The notes: generated by a model from the sequence alone, not told the origin. Counted from the stretch's first letter, positions 8,464 through 17,278 are shown. The stretch is 34,051 nucleotides of DNA from Henriciella barbarensis (GCF_003576345.1 NZ_QWGB01000011.1:1-34051), one strand, 5' to 3'. Program-made: numbers and translations.

Positions 8464-9084
8464 ATGTCCCGTAATCCGTTCCGATATTTCAAGACGTCGC
8501 CCGAGATCATCCAGCTAGCAGCGATGATGTGTGTATGTGCGTTTCCCGCTCTCACTTCGTAACGTCGAAGACCTACTCCACAAGCGCGGCATCGATGTTT
8601 GTCATGAGAGCGTCCGGACATGGGTCGATCGTTTCCCGCAGTGTTTGCTGGCAGGATCCGGGGCCGCCGAGCCAGCTACATGCGCCAGATCATACGATGG
8701 CAGTGGCATCTGGACGAGGTCTTCGTGAAGATCAACGGCGAGACGCATTGCCTTTGGCGCGCCGTTGATCACGAAGATGAAGTGCTAGAGAGCTTCGTCA
8801 CGAAAACCCGCCATAAAACAGCGGCCTTGCGGTTACTGAGAGATGCGATGAAGCGGTACGGATCGCCGTGCATCGTCGTGACGGATCGGCTTCGCTCCTA
8901 TGGCACTGCGATGAAGACGATCGGAAATGTGAAACGCCAGGAGGTCGGTCGCCAACTCAATAATCGGGCTCAGAATATCCACCTGCCGTTCCGGCGACGA
9001 GAACGGGCGATGTCGAGGTTCAGGCGAATGTCGAACTTGCAGAAATTCGCCTCGACCCACGCTTCGTTTCACAATCACTTCAAT
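8464..9084 (+). mobile_element. IS6-family transposase, frameshifted and truncated
   Basis: The translation begins MSRNPFRYFKTSPEII, the standard start of IS6-family DDE transposases. A 4-bp insertion (extra TGTG near 8529-8534) breaks the frame. The reading continues as VRFPLSLRNVEDLLHKRGI in frame 2. A 1-bp loss near 8637-8642 returns it to frame 1 at VFAGRIRGRRASYM. The DDE residues are still recognisable in WHLDEVFVK, VVTDRLRSYG and FRRRERAM. The family-specific end stops at HNHFN (9084), after which a different protein follows in frame. I found no clear terminal inverted repeat, so the element is a dead remnant. Confidence 0.9.
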
Positions 9085-9498
9085 CTCGAGATATCGGCAA
9101 CACCCGACACTAATATCGGGTCAGCTGTTGCAAAAGATCTTGGCCTGCCCACCCGAGAAACGCTCGAGCGCGTCATTCGAACTGTAGCCTACGTGCGAAA
9201 CATTTGCGCAAATCACGGCCGCCTCTGGAACAGGCGTCTCGTTAAACGCATCCCCAAACTCAAAAGGTTCGGGGATGATCTGAGCGTTGAGAAAATCGGC
9301 GAACAGGCCCAGCCTGAAAATTATATCTACAATGTGCTCGTAGTCCTTTGTCGAATGCTACTTCGCCAAAGCCTCGATACGAGCTTTCCCGCGCGTGTCG
9401 CCGCTCTTATAACAGCCAGACCAGGTCACCAACAGTTGGCATTGGGTTTTCCAGCAAACTGGGAATCTCCCCCCGTTTGGACCGACGTGAATGACTGA
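9085..9498 (+). pseudogene. C-terminal remnant of an Abi-family (Abi_2/AbiD-F-like) protein fused to the transposase
   Basis: After the transposase breakpoint the same frame runs on for about 137 residues to the TGA at 9496-9498. It contains LGLPTRETLERV, then VAYVRNICANHGRLWNRR, which is the RNxCAHHxRLWNR signature of Abi_2 proteins, and a late helix with IYNVLVVLCRML. The end (FPANWESPPVW) also fits the family C-terminus. Abi_2 proteins are linked to abortive infection, and many belong to toxin-antitoxin-like loci. The N-terminal half is missing, so alone this is a relic. The join is in frame with the transposase, giving one open frame from 8620 to 9498. Confidence 0.78.
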
Positions 9499-9538
9499 TC
9501 CAAGTTTAGCCCCGTGACCCTTTGGGGATCTCAACGGC

Positions 9539-10156
9539 TCACATTCCTTCCCGCTCATCCACAGCCGCCAGGAACCCTCGCAAATACGACTGTGGGATCT
9601 CGATAATCATCGAATTGCGCTTGCCGACGATCTTGAACGTGAGAATGGAGCGGTCCGAGAGCTCACGCAGTTCCGGCATAGTCAGATCGATCCCGACAAG
9701 TTCAGTCTTGAGGCAGCTGACATTGATGCAGCTGACCTCGCTGTCGATTGGCCTCAGATCGTAGCTCTGGCCTTCGCTGAAGGCGGAGTTGTACTGAGGC
9801 CAATCGTCATTCGTCGACTGGCGAACTCTGATCTGAATTTCTGTAAAATCTACCACCTCAGCGCCAGAGCGCCCGATATCGAAGGCGCGAATATGGTAGA
9901 TATTGTAGCCGTCCAGGAACTTGTTGCGCTCTGGGTCGAGGTAGCTGATTTCCGGGCCGATTGCCGACCGAGTGCCCATATGCGGGTCATCTTCAAAACT
10001 AACCGCCGACTTGACCGCGTCAAAGCCCGTGGCGCTCTCTGCCGCCGAAGCGCCTCCGCCCCGGACACTTTCCGGCGTTGAGACGTTTGTGGCGCAGGCG
10101 CCGAGTGAGGCGACCAGGGCGCCTGCCGCGATGACGGCCAGAAGTCGGTGTGTCAT
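9539..10156 (-). CDS. Predicted lipoprotein of unknown function (205 aa)
   Basis: The start MTHRLLAVIAAGALVASLGACA is a clear lipoprotein signal with lipobox LGAC and acylation expected at Cys21. A low-complexity Gly/Ala/Ser linker follows, then a probably beta-rich soluble domain containing GPEISYLDPERNKFLDGYN and two nearby cysteines (SCINVSC) that could form a disulfide. I do not recognise the family. It is divergent from the XRE gene, with 118 bp between the two starts, and its stop lies 40 nt from the end of the transposase-Abi frame. Anchoring to the envelope is predicted; function is unknown. Confidence 0.75.
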   Translation of the reverse strand: MTHRLLAVIAAGALVASLGACATNVSTPESVRGGGASAAESATGFDAVKSAVSFEDDPHMGTRSAIGPEISYLDPERNKFLDGYNIYHIRAFDIGRSGAEVVDFTEIQIRVRQSTNDDWPQYNSAFSEGQSYDLRPIDSEVSCINVSCLKTELVGIDLTMPELRELSDRSILTFKIVGKRNSMIIEIPQSYLRGFLAAVDEREGM

Positions 10157-10274
10157 GAAACTCTCCTTAGATGATTATGAGTCTCACTACCGCTCGTTTT
10201 GCCCGACAGTTCAAGGATAAATTGATACTTATAGGCTGTAGTCTCATCGTCTACGTCGAGCTCCTGTCCGGAGT

Positions 10275-10499
10275 ATGGATGTACGAGTTCTCGTCGGCGC
10301 AAACACAAAGCGACTTCGCAGGCTAAAAGGCTGGTCGCAGGAAGAGCTTGCCCACCAGTCCGGCTTGCACCGAACCTACATTTCCGGCGTCGAGCGCGGG
10401 GTCCGCAATCCAACGGTGACTGTGCTAAGCCAGCTTGCGAGCGCTCTCGACGCGTCGCCGGGAGAGTTTTTCAAACCTGTGTCTGCGCTCAAAGGCTGA
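10275..10499 (+). CDS. XRE-family helix-turn-helix regulator (74 aa)
   Basis: Nearly the whole protein is one HTH_3 domain. LKGWSQEELAHQSGLHRTYIS forms helices 2-3, followed by VERGVRNPTVTVLSQLASAL and a short tail (SPGEFFKPV). This is the pattern of phage- or C-protein-like XRE regulators, which bind palindromes as dimers. It is divergent from the lipoprotein and convergent with the DUF5681/methyltransferase pair. It may be a controller-type regulator for the methyltransferase, since small XRE proteins often regulate such genes, but no nearby operator was defined. The ATG at 10275 is the first consistent start. Confidence 0.87.
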   Translation: MDVRVLVGANTKRLRRLKGWSQEELAHQSGLHRTYISGVERGVRNPTVTVLSQLASALDASPGEFFKPVSALKG

Positions 10500-10587
10500 T
10501 CAGCTGGCTTCAGAGCACCCACAAGCAACGAGCAAGAGGAGAGGCGAACTGCCCAGCAGTCCGCCCCCTGGTGGGAAGCTCAGCCAA

Positions 10588-11703
10588 TCACGCTGCTTCG
10601 TCCCAACTCATATAGGCCTTGAAGAATTCAGGGTCCTTCAATGCCTCTTTCTCCTCTTCTGAGAACTCGTAATCGTCCGGGTCGAACTGGCCGATTTCAT
10701 TCTTGTAACGGATCACGTCATGCTCGACATCGCGCGGTTCGTGTACCTCGTTGTCGAGCCTCGTTTTCCATTTTTTGCCCATCTGCTTTTGAAGCTTTTT
10801 GCGCATGAAGGCTCGGAATTTCTTGTTCTCTGCCTTTCGATGGCTGAGCTCTCGGAGCGACTCCCGTGTTGGTTTGGGGCGGTTCGCGAAAATAGCTTTG
10901 AGTTGTTTCTCCGTCAGATCAACAAGCGCTGTCGGCAAGTCACAACTCTCCGCGTAGTAAAAGCGCTCATCATTTATGATCCGGCGATATTTTGGCGCAA
11001 ACTCCCGCCACATCGGGTCAGTCGTCGGTATGAGCTTCCTGAGTTTTGCGAGAAACCATTTTTGATCGGCAATGTCGCTGTCCTCGTCATCAAGACCATC
11101 GAACTCAGCCTCCTGGATGTCGATCTCACATTTCACCATCTGCGCGATCATGCCGAGCCATTCCTGAAACTGCTTTGCGTTTAGGGGGCCTTTGATCTCG
11201 ACGGTTCCGGATTCATAATCGATCTCGATCTGCTCGGCGGAAAGGATAGGAAAGACGAAGTTATCGCCGTATTTTGAGCGATCGCTTACGTATTTCGTGA
11301 TTGCCGCTTTAACTTTGACGGCGGTCTCAAAAAGGTCATTCGCCTCCGCACGGCGCCTTTCCAATTCCTTCGTCGCCTCATCGAAAACCCGTTTCTGAGC
11401 ATGAGGCTTTCCAGCCAAAGCGTCTTTCACCAGCCGGAGTGGCAGAGCCTCCTCGAGAGTAATTTCTTTCGCCCTGCCGTTTTCCGTGATGGTGATCTTG
11501 CTTTTAAGCAGCTCTTCGAGTGATCCCATCAAGGCGCTCCCTGGCGATTTGGGTGATGACGACTTCGACTTCTTGGGTGGGCGTCCTTTCCTGTTTCCAG
11601 ATTGGCCAGGCTTGAACCGCGTATGCTTTGGCGTCTTGCCGCGTCCAACCTCGTAATCGGCCTTCTCCGGATCGAACGGCTTCTTGCGCTTCTCCTGGCT
11701 CAT
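10588..11703 (-). CDS. DUF5681 domain-containing protein
   Basis: The 371-residue product begins with a basic segment containing YEVGRGKTPKHTRFKPGQ and SGNRKGRPPKK, the DUF5681 signature. The rest is highly charged and predicted mostly helical, with coiled-coil-like stretches (residues about 100-150 and 280-340) and an acidic tail. The ATG (11703-11701) overlaps the TGA (11702-11700) of the upstream methyltransferase, so the two are translationally coupled. DUF5681 proteins commonly stand beside ParB-methyltransferase genes in prophage-like and mobile regions. The function is not established; a nucleic-acid-binding partner role is inferred from the basic N-terminus. Confidence 0.85.
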   Translation of the reverse strand: MSQEKRKKPFDPEKADYEVGRGKTPKHTRFKPGQSGNRKGRPPKKSKSSSPKSPGSALMGSLEELLKSKITITENGRAKEITLEEALPLRLVKDALAGKPHAQKRVFDEATKELERRRAEANDLFETAVKVKAAITKYVSDRSKYGDNFVFPILSAEQIEIDYESGTVEIKGPLNAKQFQEWLGMIAQMVKCEIDIQEAEFDGLDDEDSDIADQKWFLAKLRKLIPTTDPMWREFAPKYRRIINDERFYYAESCDLPTALVDLTEKQLKAIFANRPKPTRESLRELSHRKAENKKFRAFMRKKLQKQMGKKWKTRLDNEVHEPRDVEHDVIRYKNEIGQFDPDDYEFSEEEKEALKDPEFFKAYMSWDEAA

Positions 11704-12995
11704 GCCACGCCCTCCGCGACAACGGCGCCCGAGCGAACACGTTCTGCCTCGCCGTTGGCTTGACTCTCCCAGCGGTGAAGGATGACATCGCAATAGAGCG
11801 GGTCGATTTCGGCGAGGTAGGCGCGCCGCCCCGTCTTCTCGGCCGCGAGCAATGTGCTGCCGGATCCCCCGAAGAGGTCGAGGACAATGCCATTGCGCTT
11901 TGCCACGTCCCGGATCGCGTCAGCGATCATCGCGACCGGTTTGACCGTCGGATGCATTGCAAGCTCGTCGGCACGGTTCGCCCCGGCCGAGTTCATACCG
12001 CGATAGTGCCAGACATTGGTGCGGTAGCGCCCATGCTGGCCGAGTTCAAAATTATTGATGTGAGAGGCGGTGCCTTTTTTGAAGGCGAAGATCAGCTCAT
12101 GTTGGGAGCGGTAGAACGTCCCCATGCCGCCATTATCCTTCACCCAGGTGATCAAGTTCTTGAGCTCGGAATAGACCTCTTCGCCCGCGCTGAGGATCTC
12201 GGCCATGTGCCGCCAGTCCATGCAGACGAAATGGATAGATCCATCGACCGAGTAGCGCGCCTGGATCTTGAACGTATCCTTGAGAAAGGCCGTAAACTCC
12301 GCCTTGCTCATCTCACCTGAAGCCATAGCAAACTCCCGGTGTTTCACCGAACCCGAGCCGCAGACATTGCCATCGATCGCCACGTTGTAGGGCGGATCCG
12401 TGAAGATCATGTCCGCCTTCGTACCTGCCATGAGGAGACGAATGGTCATCGGGTTGCGGGCATCCGTGCACATCAGCCGATGCCGGCCGAGTTGCCAGAT
12501 ATCGCCTGGCTCACAGCGCCTCGCCACAGAGTTCTTCGGGGGAACGATCTCCTCTTTTGGATCGGCTGCCGGCGCCTGGTCGACCCCGTCGATGATGAGA
12601 TCGATCTCCGCTGTATCGAAGCCGGTGATTTCAAGATCGAAGTCGAGATCCATCTCGCCGAGGGCGCCAAGCTCAATTGCGAGGAGGTCCTCGTCCCAGC
12701 CGGCATTCATCGCCAGCTTGTTGTCCGCGATGACGTAGGCGCGCTTTTCCGCCTCGGTCATATAGTCGAGACGTATGCAGGGAACGGTTTCCATACCAAG
12801 CAGTTTGGCTGCCTCGACGCGGCCGTGGCCGGCAAGTATGCAATTTTGCTCGTCAATAAGGATCGGGTTTGTGAAGCCGAACTTCGTTATGGCTTCAGCT
12901 ATCTGCCTAACCTGCTTTTTCGAATGCGTTCGGGCATTGTTTGGCCGGGGCGTTAGACTTGTCGTGTTGAGATATTCTACCTTGAAACCGAGCAT
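11700..12995 (-). CDS. ParB-like domain plus DNA N4/N6-methyltransferase
   Basis: This 431-residue fusion has a ParB/sulfiredoxin-like N-terminal domain (residues about 8-110, with GHGRVEAAKLLG). A beta-class methyltransferase follows, with catalytic TDPPYN (D200-Y203) and the AdoMet-binding loop FGGSGST (from F375). The order, DPPY before FxGxG, defines the beta class, which makes N6-methyladenine or N4-methylcytosine. No restriction endonuclease is nearby, so this looks like an orphan, phage-type enzyme. AAAGGAGG stands before the ATG at 12995. It is first in a coupled pair with the DUF5681 gene. The recognition sequence cannot be read from the protein. Confidence 0.93.
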   Translation of the reverse strand: MLGFKVEYLNTTSLTPRPNNARTHSKKQVRQIAEAITKFGFTNPILIDEQNCILAGHGRVEAAKLLGMETVPCIRLDYMTEAEKRAYVIADNKLAMNAGWDEDLLAIELGALGEMDLDFDLEITGFDTAEIDLIIDGVDQAPAADPKEEIVPPKNSVARRCEPGDIWQLGRHRLMCTDARNPMTIRLLMAGTKADMIFTDPPYNVAIDGNVCGSGSVKHREFAMASGEMSKAEFTAFLKDTFKIQARYSVDGSIHFVCMDWRHMAEILSAGEEVYSELKNLITWVKDNGGMGTFYRSQHELIFAFKKGTASHINNFELGQHGRYRTNVWHYRGMNSAGANRADELAMHPTVKPVAMIADAIRDVAKRNGIVLDLFGGSGSTLLAAEKTGRRAYLAEIDPLYCDVILHRWESQANGEAERVRSGAVVAEGVA

Positions 12996-13709
12996 GCGAC
13001 GCCTCCTTTCTAATGAATTCGCATACTAGGCCTGTGCTCAAACGCTCCGGATAAATCAAGCTATTGAAAAATCTTGGAATTTTAAGATTTCTGGCGCTGC
13101 CAGACGGTTTCCGAGAGCTCCCCAAACCGAGAAAACACAATGAAAACAAGAGACAATATGTTCGCATAATAACCCCTTTATATTCCTCTTTTGTTCGTAT
13201 TTATGTGGCGCGCTGTAATTAATGTTTTGTAATAATTCGGCGTTTTTGCTCGTGTTTCGCTGCGCTGACCGTGCCGGCGAGGCTATTTTGAGCGAAATGG
13301 CTATCCCTGTCTGAGCAGCAGCCGACGTACTCTTGAGACGACAAAACGGTCAGGTGGGGCGGTGAATATGAAAGAGGTCGGCGACTTTGTATCTGCCTTT
13401 CACCTCACTGCGCACCTCCCGGCGCTTGGTGCAAATTCCAGACCTTGAGCCTTCAGCCTTTCAATCCCGCGAGATCCCGTGTGACCGCGACTGCTTCAAT
13501 TCCTCTCCAATTCCAGGCCTCGACCGGCAGGGCCTTTATTCGCACCAACAGACCGTGTCGCCGGTCAACCACTCGCCAGACAGGTAACGGCCCTCGACAA
13601 CCGTCGACGTAGAGACTTCCGCTCTCCCTGCAGCCATCGACTTGGAAGCCTTCGGCGTTCCCAAGACCCTCGACCATGTTAGCGGAGACAATTCCATTCA
13701 GGCCAGAGA
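12996..13709. other. Intergenic region without a supported gene
   Basis: These 714 bases separate two minus-strand genes. The part next to the methyltransferase (about 13020-13260) is AT-rich compared with the rest of the window and probably holds its promoter. The remainder contains two overlapping open frames (13387-13587 on + and 13453-13677 on -) with no family resemblance and no good ribosome binding site. I see no RNA gene, CRISPR repeat or insertion-sequence end here. Confidence 0.5.
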
Positions 13710-14618
13710 TTAGCGTCGGCGCATGAATAAGTCGGTAGACGCCAAGGCTTCTTCTTCATCTTCGGCCTCATAGTCGAATTGAGGCTCAGCGTCGTCAAAG
13801 TGCAACAACGACAGCGCGAAATCGAAGCGGTCGGCGAACAAGACAGTTTCTTCACAGCTTTCATGCGGGAACCAAACTCCAGCATCATGTCTAATTGGTG
13901 AGTTTTGGCCGGAAATTAGCTTTCGATTGAACGCCGGTGATCGTTCTGGAAGCGGCACAGGAGAGACGTTACGCGTTCTGATAAAAAGACCAGACTTGAG
14001 TGCCGGTTTGCTGGGTTTCGCCCACAGAATGAAACCATCTGTCGACGCCACTAGAACAGCGCGCTTCGATGTATATTCCAGCCAGCGCAGGATGGCCGCC
14101 GTCAGTGAAACATCGTATCGAGAAGCACATGCGCCGATATCGCTGAAAGTGGGCGCTACATTTTGTGGAAGCTTCTTTCGGAAGTCGTCCAATGGCATGA
14201 GTAGGCTTGCCGCGAACTGATTGGCTTCTGATTCAATCTCGGCGTACTTACTATTCCACTGCGTCATGGCACGCTGGTCGCATCGAATGCCATCAGGGAA
14301 TTTCAACCGGTGGACCAGATAGTGCCCGAACTCATGTGCCAGCGTGAAATTGATGCGGCTCGGCACCTCGATATCATCGTTGTAGAAAATACCCCAACCT
14401 GTTTTGCCACGATCTCGGGGAGCAGGCGCGAGCATTCCCTCAAAACCGTCTATACGCCGTGACTTGATTAGAGTGATCGCATCATCGGGATAAAGTTGCC
14501 TAGAAATCTCGCTCGCTACATCAATGACCGCGATAGGAAAACGATCATCCGCCAGCACTTGTCTCAGAACTACGGATATGTCGTTTGCCCAACGGCTCGG
14601 TGAGCGCACATCATTCAT
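13710..14618 (-). CDS. ImmA/IrrE-family metallo-endopeptidase
   Basis: The 302-residue protein has the zinc-protease motif FTLAHEFGHYLVH (H95, E96, H99) and the following acidic-helix motif EIESEANQFAASLLMP that provides the third zinc ligand. This defines the IrrE N-terminal-like/ImmA family (DUF955). Members cleave XRE-type repressors in phages and conjugative elements, or act as antitoxin- or stress-linked proteases. The C-terminal 150 residues are less conserved and end in an acidic stretch (EAEDEEEAL). No XRE domain is fused. The only XRE gene here lies about 3.2 kb away, so a pairing is possible but not shown. Confidence 0.9.
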   Translation of the reverse strand: MNDVRSPSRWANDISVVLRQVLADDRFPIAVIDVASEISRQLYPDDAITLIKSRRIDGFEGMLAPAPRDRGKTGWGIFYNDDIEVPSRINFTLAHEFGHYLVHRLKFPDGIRCDQRAMTQWNSKYAEIESEANQFAASLLMPLDDFRKKLPQNVAPTFSDIGACASRYDVSLTAAILRWLEYTSKRAVLVASTDGFILWAKPSKPALKSGLFIRTRNVSPVPLPERSPAFNRKLISGQNSPIRHDAGVWFPHESCEETVLFADRFDFALSLLHFDDAEPQFDYEAEDEEEALASTDLFMRRR

Positions 14619-14712
14619 TCGTCGTCATCCCAGACTTGGATCATCACAAAGATTGGTATTTTCAGAAGAACCTGCGCTGAAAGGCGCTATGCAGCCGCCT
14701 ACCTTTTCGAAT

Positions 14713-14850
14713 GTGCCCAAGAACCCATTCCGCTATTTCAAAACAAAGCCTGAGATAATCCGCTTGGCAGTGATGATGTGCCTCCGGTTTCCACTTCCGC
14801 TCCGCAACGTCGAAGATCTGTTCCACGACCGCGTGATTAAAGTTAGCCGC
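14713..14850 (+). mobile_element. IS6-family transposase 5' remnant (second copy)
   Basis: From a GTG at 14713 the frame gives PKNPFRYFKTKPEIIRLAV and then RFPLPLRNVEDLFHDR, the start of an IS6-family transposase. Similarity then stops, near 14850, at a position before any DDE residue. It has the same orientation as the remnant at 8464 but differs from it at many bases, so it comes from a different IS6 member rather than a recent duplication. The frame runs to 14913, but that tail has no family match. No terminal repeat was identified with confidence. Confidence 0.85.
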
Positions 14851-14953
14851 GGGGCCGGAAAACGGAGACGAGTTTGCATTAAGATGACAACACGTCGGGA
14901 GCTCTCCAGTTAACGCCAACTTCCAGAATTCTCAAATCCCTTCTTGAGTTTAA

Positions 14954-14968
14954 ACCCCCAAGGGGTAT
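14954..14968 (+). promoter_or_regulatory. CsoR-type operator, copy 1
   Basis: The stretch ACCCCCAAGGGGTAT is an imperfect copy of the G/C-rich palindrome that recurs at 20290 and 27336. It lies 11 bp before the ATG of the Cys-rich protein heading the copA-copB operon. Binding by CsoR is inferred from sequence likeness. Confidence 0.65.
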
Positions 14969-14979
14969 ATCTATTAATC

Positions 14980-15366
14980 ATGAACATTGTTGTCGCAGCT
15001 CTCGTGACTGTATTTTTCAGCCTGTCGCAGGTGCTCTGTGCGTGTCCTGTCGATACGTCGGCTACGAACAGCATGCCAACCGAGTTCACCACTCATTCTC
15101 ACCAGGCACCAGCCGATGAGCCTGAGGCACCTTGCGATGATGAGACTGATCACTGCAAGCTTCAGACAGCGACGGTCGCACAAGCCGACAAGACGGCGAA
15201 CTCGGTCCAGCACGTGTCAGGTGATACGAAGCCGATCGGGCTTGTAAAACCATCATGGCAACACGCTTGGAATATCGTCGTCAATGTCCACACGCCCTGG
15301 CTTGAGGTCCGAAATCACCTGTTCCGACAAACGCCAATCACATTAAAGGTGCGCTCCCTGAGCTGA
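14980..15366 (+). CDS. Cys/His-containing exported protein heading the cop operon
   Basis: This 128-residue protein begins with a signal peptide (MNIVVAALVTVFFSLSQVLC) followed at once by AC-P, so it should be periplasmic or anchored. The middle is acidic with scattered Cys and His (PCDDETDHCK) that could bind a soft metal. The end, FRQTPITLKVRSLS, closely resembles the end of the protein at 27694 (HQTPISLKQRFLN), which stands before the cusCBA-type genes. The ATG at 14980 is chosen because the signal peptide starts there. No family recognised; a periplasmic copper-handling role is inferred from context. Confidence 0.7.
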   Translation: MNIVVAALVTVFFSLSQVLCACPVDTSATNSMPTEFTTHSHQAPADEPEAPCDDETDHCKLQTATVAQADKTANSVQHVSGDTKPIGLVKPSWQHAWNIVVNVHTPWLEVRNHLFRQTPITLKVRSLS

Positions 15367-15424
15367 GTTCGTGCGTCGCTGCATTAGCAGCTCGATTGCA
15401 TAAATTCACCTCACGGAGACGATT

Positions 15425-17278
15425 ATGTTGAACAGACGACATATGCTGCAGACGGTGCTCGGCACCGGCGCAGCCTGGGGGGCAAGCACCCTCCTGCCAG
15501 CTTGGGCAAAATCTTCCAGCAACGGGAACCTTGGTGTGCCCTCACTTTCGGGCACGCGCTTCGACCTCGAAATTGGGCAGTTCCCGGTCAGGCTCAACGG
15601 CAAAGCCGGTATGGCAACCGGAATCAATGGCACACTTCCCGGTCCGCTCTTGCGGTTGCGCGAGGGCGATGACGTCACAATGAACGTCACCAACCGGCTT
15701 GCCGAAGACACCTCGATCCATTGGCACGGACTGCTTGTCCCCTTCCATATGGACGGCGTGCCGGGCGTCAGCTTCCCGGGCATCGAACCAGGCGAAACGT
15801 TCAAATATCAATTCAAGGTGCCGCAAAATGGCACTTACTGGTATCACTCCCATTCTGGTCTACAGGAACAACTCGGCCATTACGGTCCGATCGTCATAGA
15901 TCCGGCAGGTACAGACCCAGTCGCTTATGACAGGGAGTATGTGCTCGTCCTAAGCGACTGGAGCTTCACACATCCGCACCGGATCTTCGACAAGCTGAAG
16001 AAGAATGCCGAGAGCCTGAACTTCAACCGGCCTACCCTGTGGAACCCAACCGGACTTGGCGGCATGTGGGGGCAGATGCGAATGAGCCCGCGCGATCTCG
16101 CAGACGTGACCGGCGAAACCTACACCTACCTGATCAATGGCCATTCGACGGCCGATAATTTCAATATGGTCTTCCAGCCGGGCGAGCGGGTTCGCCTGCG
16201 CATTATCAACGCCTCCGCCATGACCCTCTTCAATGTCCGCCTCCCGGGCTTGCCGATGACCGTGGTCCAGGCCGACGGCCTGAATGTCCAGCCGGTTGAG
16301 ACCGACGAATTCCAGATGGGCGTGGCCGAGACGTATGATGTCATCATCGCGCCAACCGAAGCGCGCGCCTACGCCTTTGTTGCCGAATCGATCGACCGCT
16401 CCGGCCAGGCCGTCGCCACGCTCGGACCGCGTGCCGGTATGCGGGCCGATGCGCCTGCGCTTCGAGCCGTGCCGATGCTGACCATGCGGGACATGGGAAT
16501 GGCCCATGGAGACATGGCGGGCATGTCAGGCATGGAGGGCATGGATCACAGTCCCGGCACCAGCATGGACATGGACATGTCGGATCACGCCATGAAAGGT
16601 CACGACATGGGCACCATGTTCATGCAGCCTGACCCCAACGGTGCGGCCGTCCAGCCCGTCAAGATCGAAGCAGATATAGAGCGCGGCCCCGGTGTCGCAA
16701 AGGTATCAGGCGTGACGATGAGCCGACTGGGCGAACCCGGACTCGGGCTTGATGATGTCCCCCACCGCACGCTCACCTATAACCAGCTTCGCGCGCTCGA
16801 CATGAATGAGGACCATCGCCCGCCTGGCCGCGAAATTGTCATTCACCTGACGTCGAACATGGAACGCTATATGTGGTCGTTCGACGGTGTAAAATTCTCC
16901 GAGGTGACCGAGTCCATCAAGTTCTACGAGGGTGAGCGTGTTCGCCTGACGCTCGTAAACGATACGATGATGCCACACCCGATCCATTTGCACGGCATGT
17001 TCTTCGATCTCGTGAATGGCGGTGGTCATCACATGCCCCGCAAGCACACAGTGACGGTCAAGCCTGCAGACAGGGTCAGCGTCGACATCACCGCAGAACA
17101 TGTCGGTGACTGGGCGTTCCACTGCCATCTGCTTTACCATATGCATGCTGGCATGATGCAGGTCGTCAGCGTCATTCCATCGACAGAAGATATGCCACCA
17201 GCCGAAAAAATGCCGGCAGGTCAGATGGATATGCCCATGGACCATCACGGCATGAACCATGGGGAGGGAAAATCATGA
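15425..17278 (+). CDS. copA: CopA/PcoA-type multicopper oxidase
   Basis: The product is a 617-residue periplasmic three-cupredoxin oxidase that oxidises Cu(I) and sequesters copper. The N-terminus NRRHMLQT plus a hydrophobic stretch looks like a twin-arginine signal. All copper ligands are visible: HWHG (99-102) and HSH (141-143) in the first domain, HPIHLHG (518-524) and HCHLLYHMHAGM (566-577) in the last. C567, H572 and M577 would form the type-1 site. A Met/His-rich insert (about 358-400, repeating GM, MDM and HDM) and a Met/His-rich tail are typical of copper-resistance CopA. A GGAGA-type ribosome binding site precedes ATG 15425. The stop overlaps the copB start (ATGA). Confidence 0.96.
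   Translation: MLNRRHMLQTVLGTGAAWGASTLLPAWAKSSSNGNLGVPSLSGTRFDLEIGQFPVRLNGKAGMATGINGTLPGPLLRLREGDDVTMNVTNRLAEDTSIHWHGLLVPFHMDGVPGVSFPGIEPGETFKYQFKVPQNGTYWYHSHSGLQEQLGHYGPIVIDPAGTDPVAYDREYVLVLSDWSFTHPHRIFDKLKKNAESLNFNRPTLWNPTGLGGMWGQMRMSPRDLADVTGETYTYLINGHSTADNFNMVFQPGERVRLRIINASAMTLFNVRLPGLPMTVVQADGLNVQPVETDEFQMGVAETYDVIIAPTEARAYAFVAESIDRSGQAVATLGPRAGMRADAPALRAVPMLTMRDMGMAHGDMAGMSGMEGMDHSPGTSMDMDMSDHAMKGHDMGTMFMQPDPNGAAVQPVKIEADIERGPGVAKVSGVTMSRLGEPGLGLDDVPHRTLTYNQLRALDMNEDHRPPGREIVIHLTSNMERYMWSFDGVKFSEVTESIKFYEGERVRLTLVNDTMMPHPIHLHGMFFDLVNGGGHHMPRKHTVTVKPADRVSVDITAEHVGDWAFHCHLLYHMHAGMMQVVSVIPSTEDMPPAEKMPAGQMDMPMDHHGMNHGEGKS

Noticed and set aside
11700..12995. Complete restriction-modification system
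   Set aside because: No endonuclease is adjacent; DUF5681 has no nuclease motif that I can see.
13387..13677. Two overlapping small frames on opposite strands in the 12996-13709 gap
   Set aside because: Neither has a recognisable domain or a good start; composition is that of non-coding DNA in a GC-rich genome.
14683..14696. GGCGCTATGCAGCC as a possible IS6 terminal repeat before the second remnant
   Set aside because: Only loosely like the GGxxCTGTTGCAAA end of IS6 elements and only about 30 bp from the start codon; no partner repeat found.
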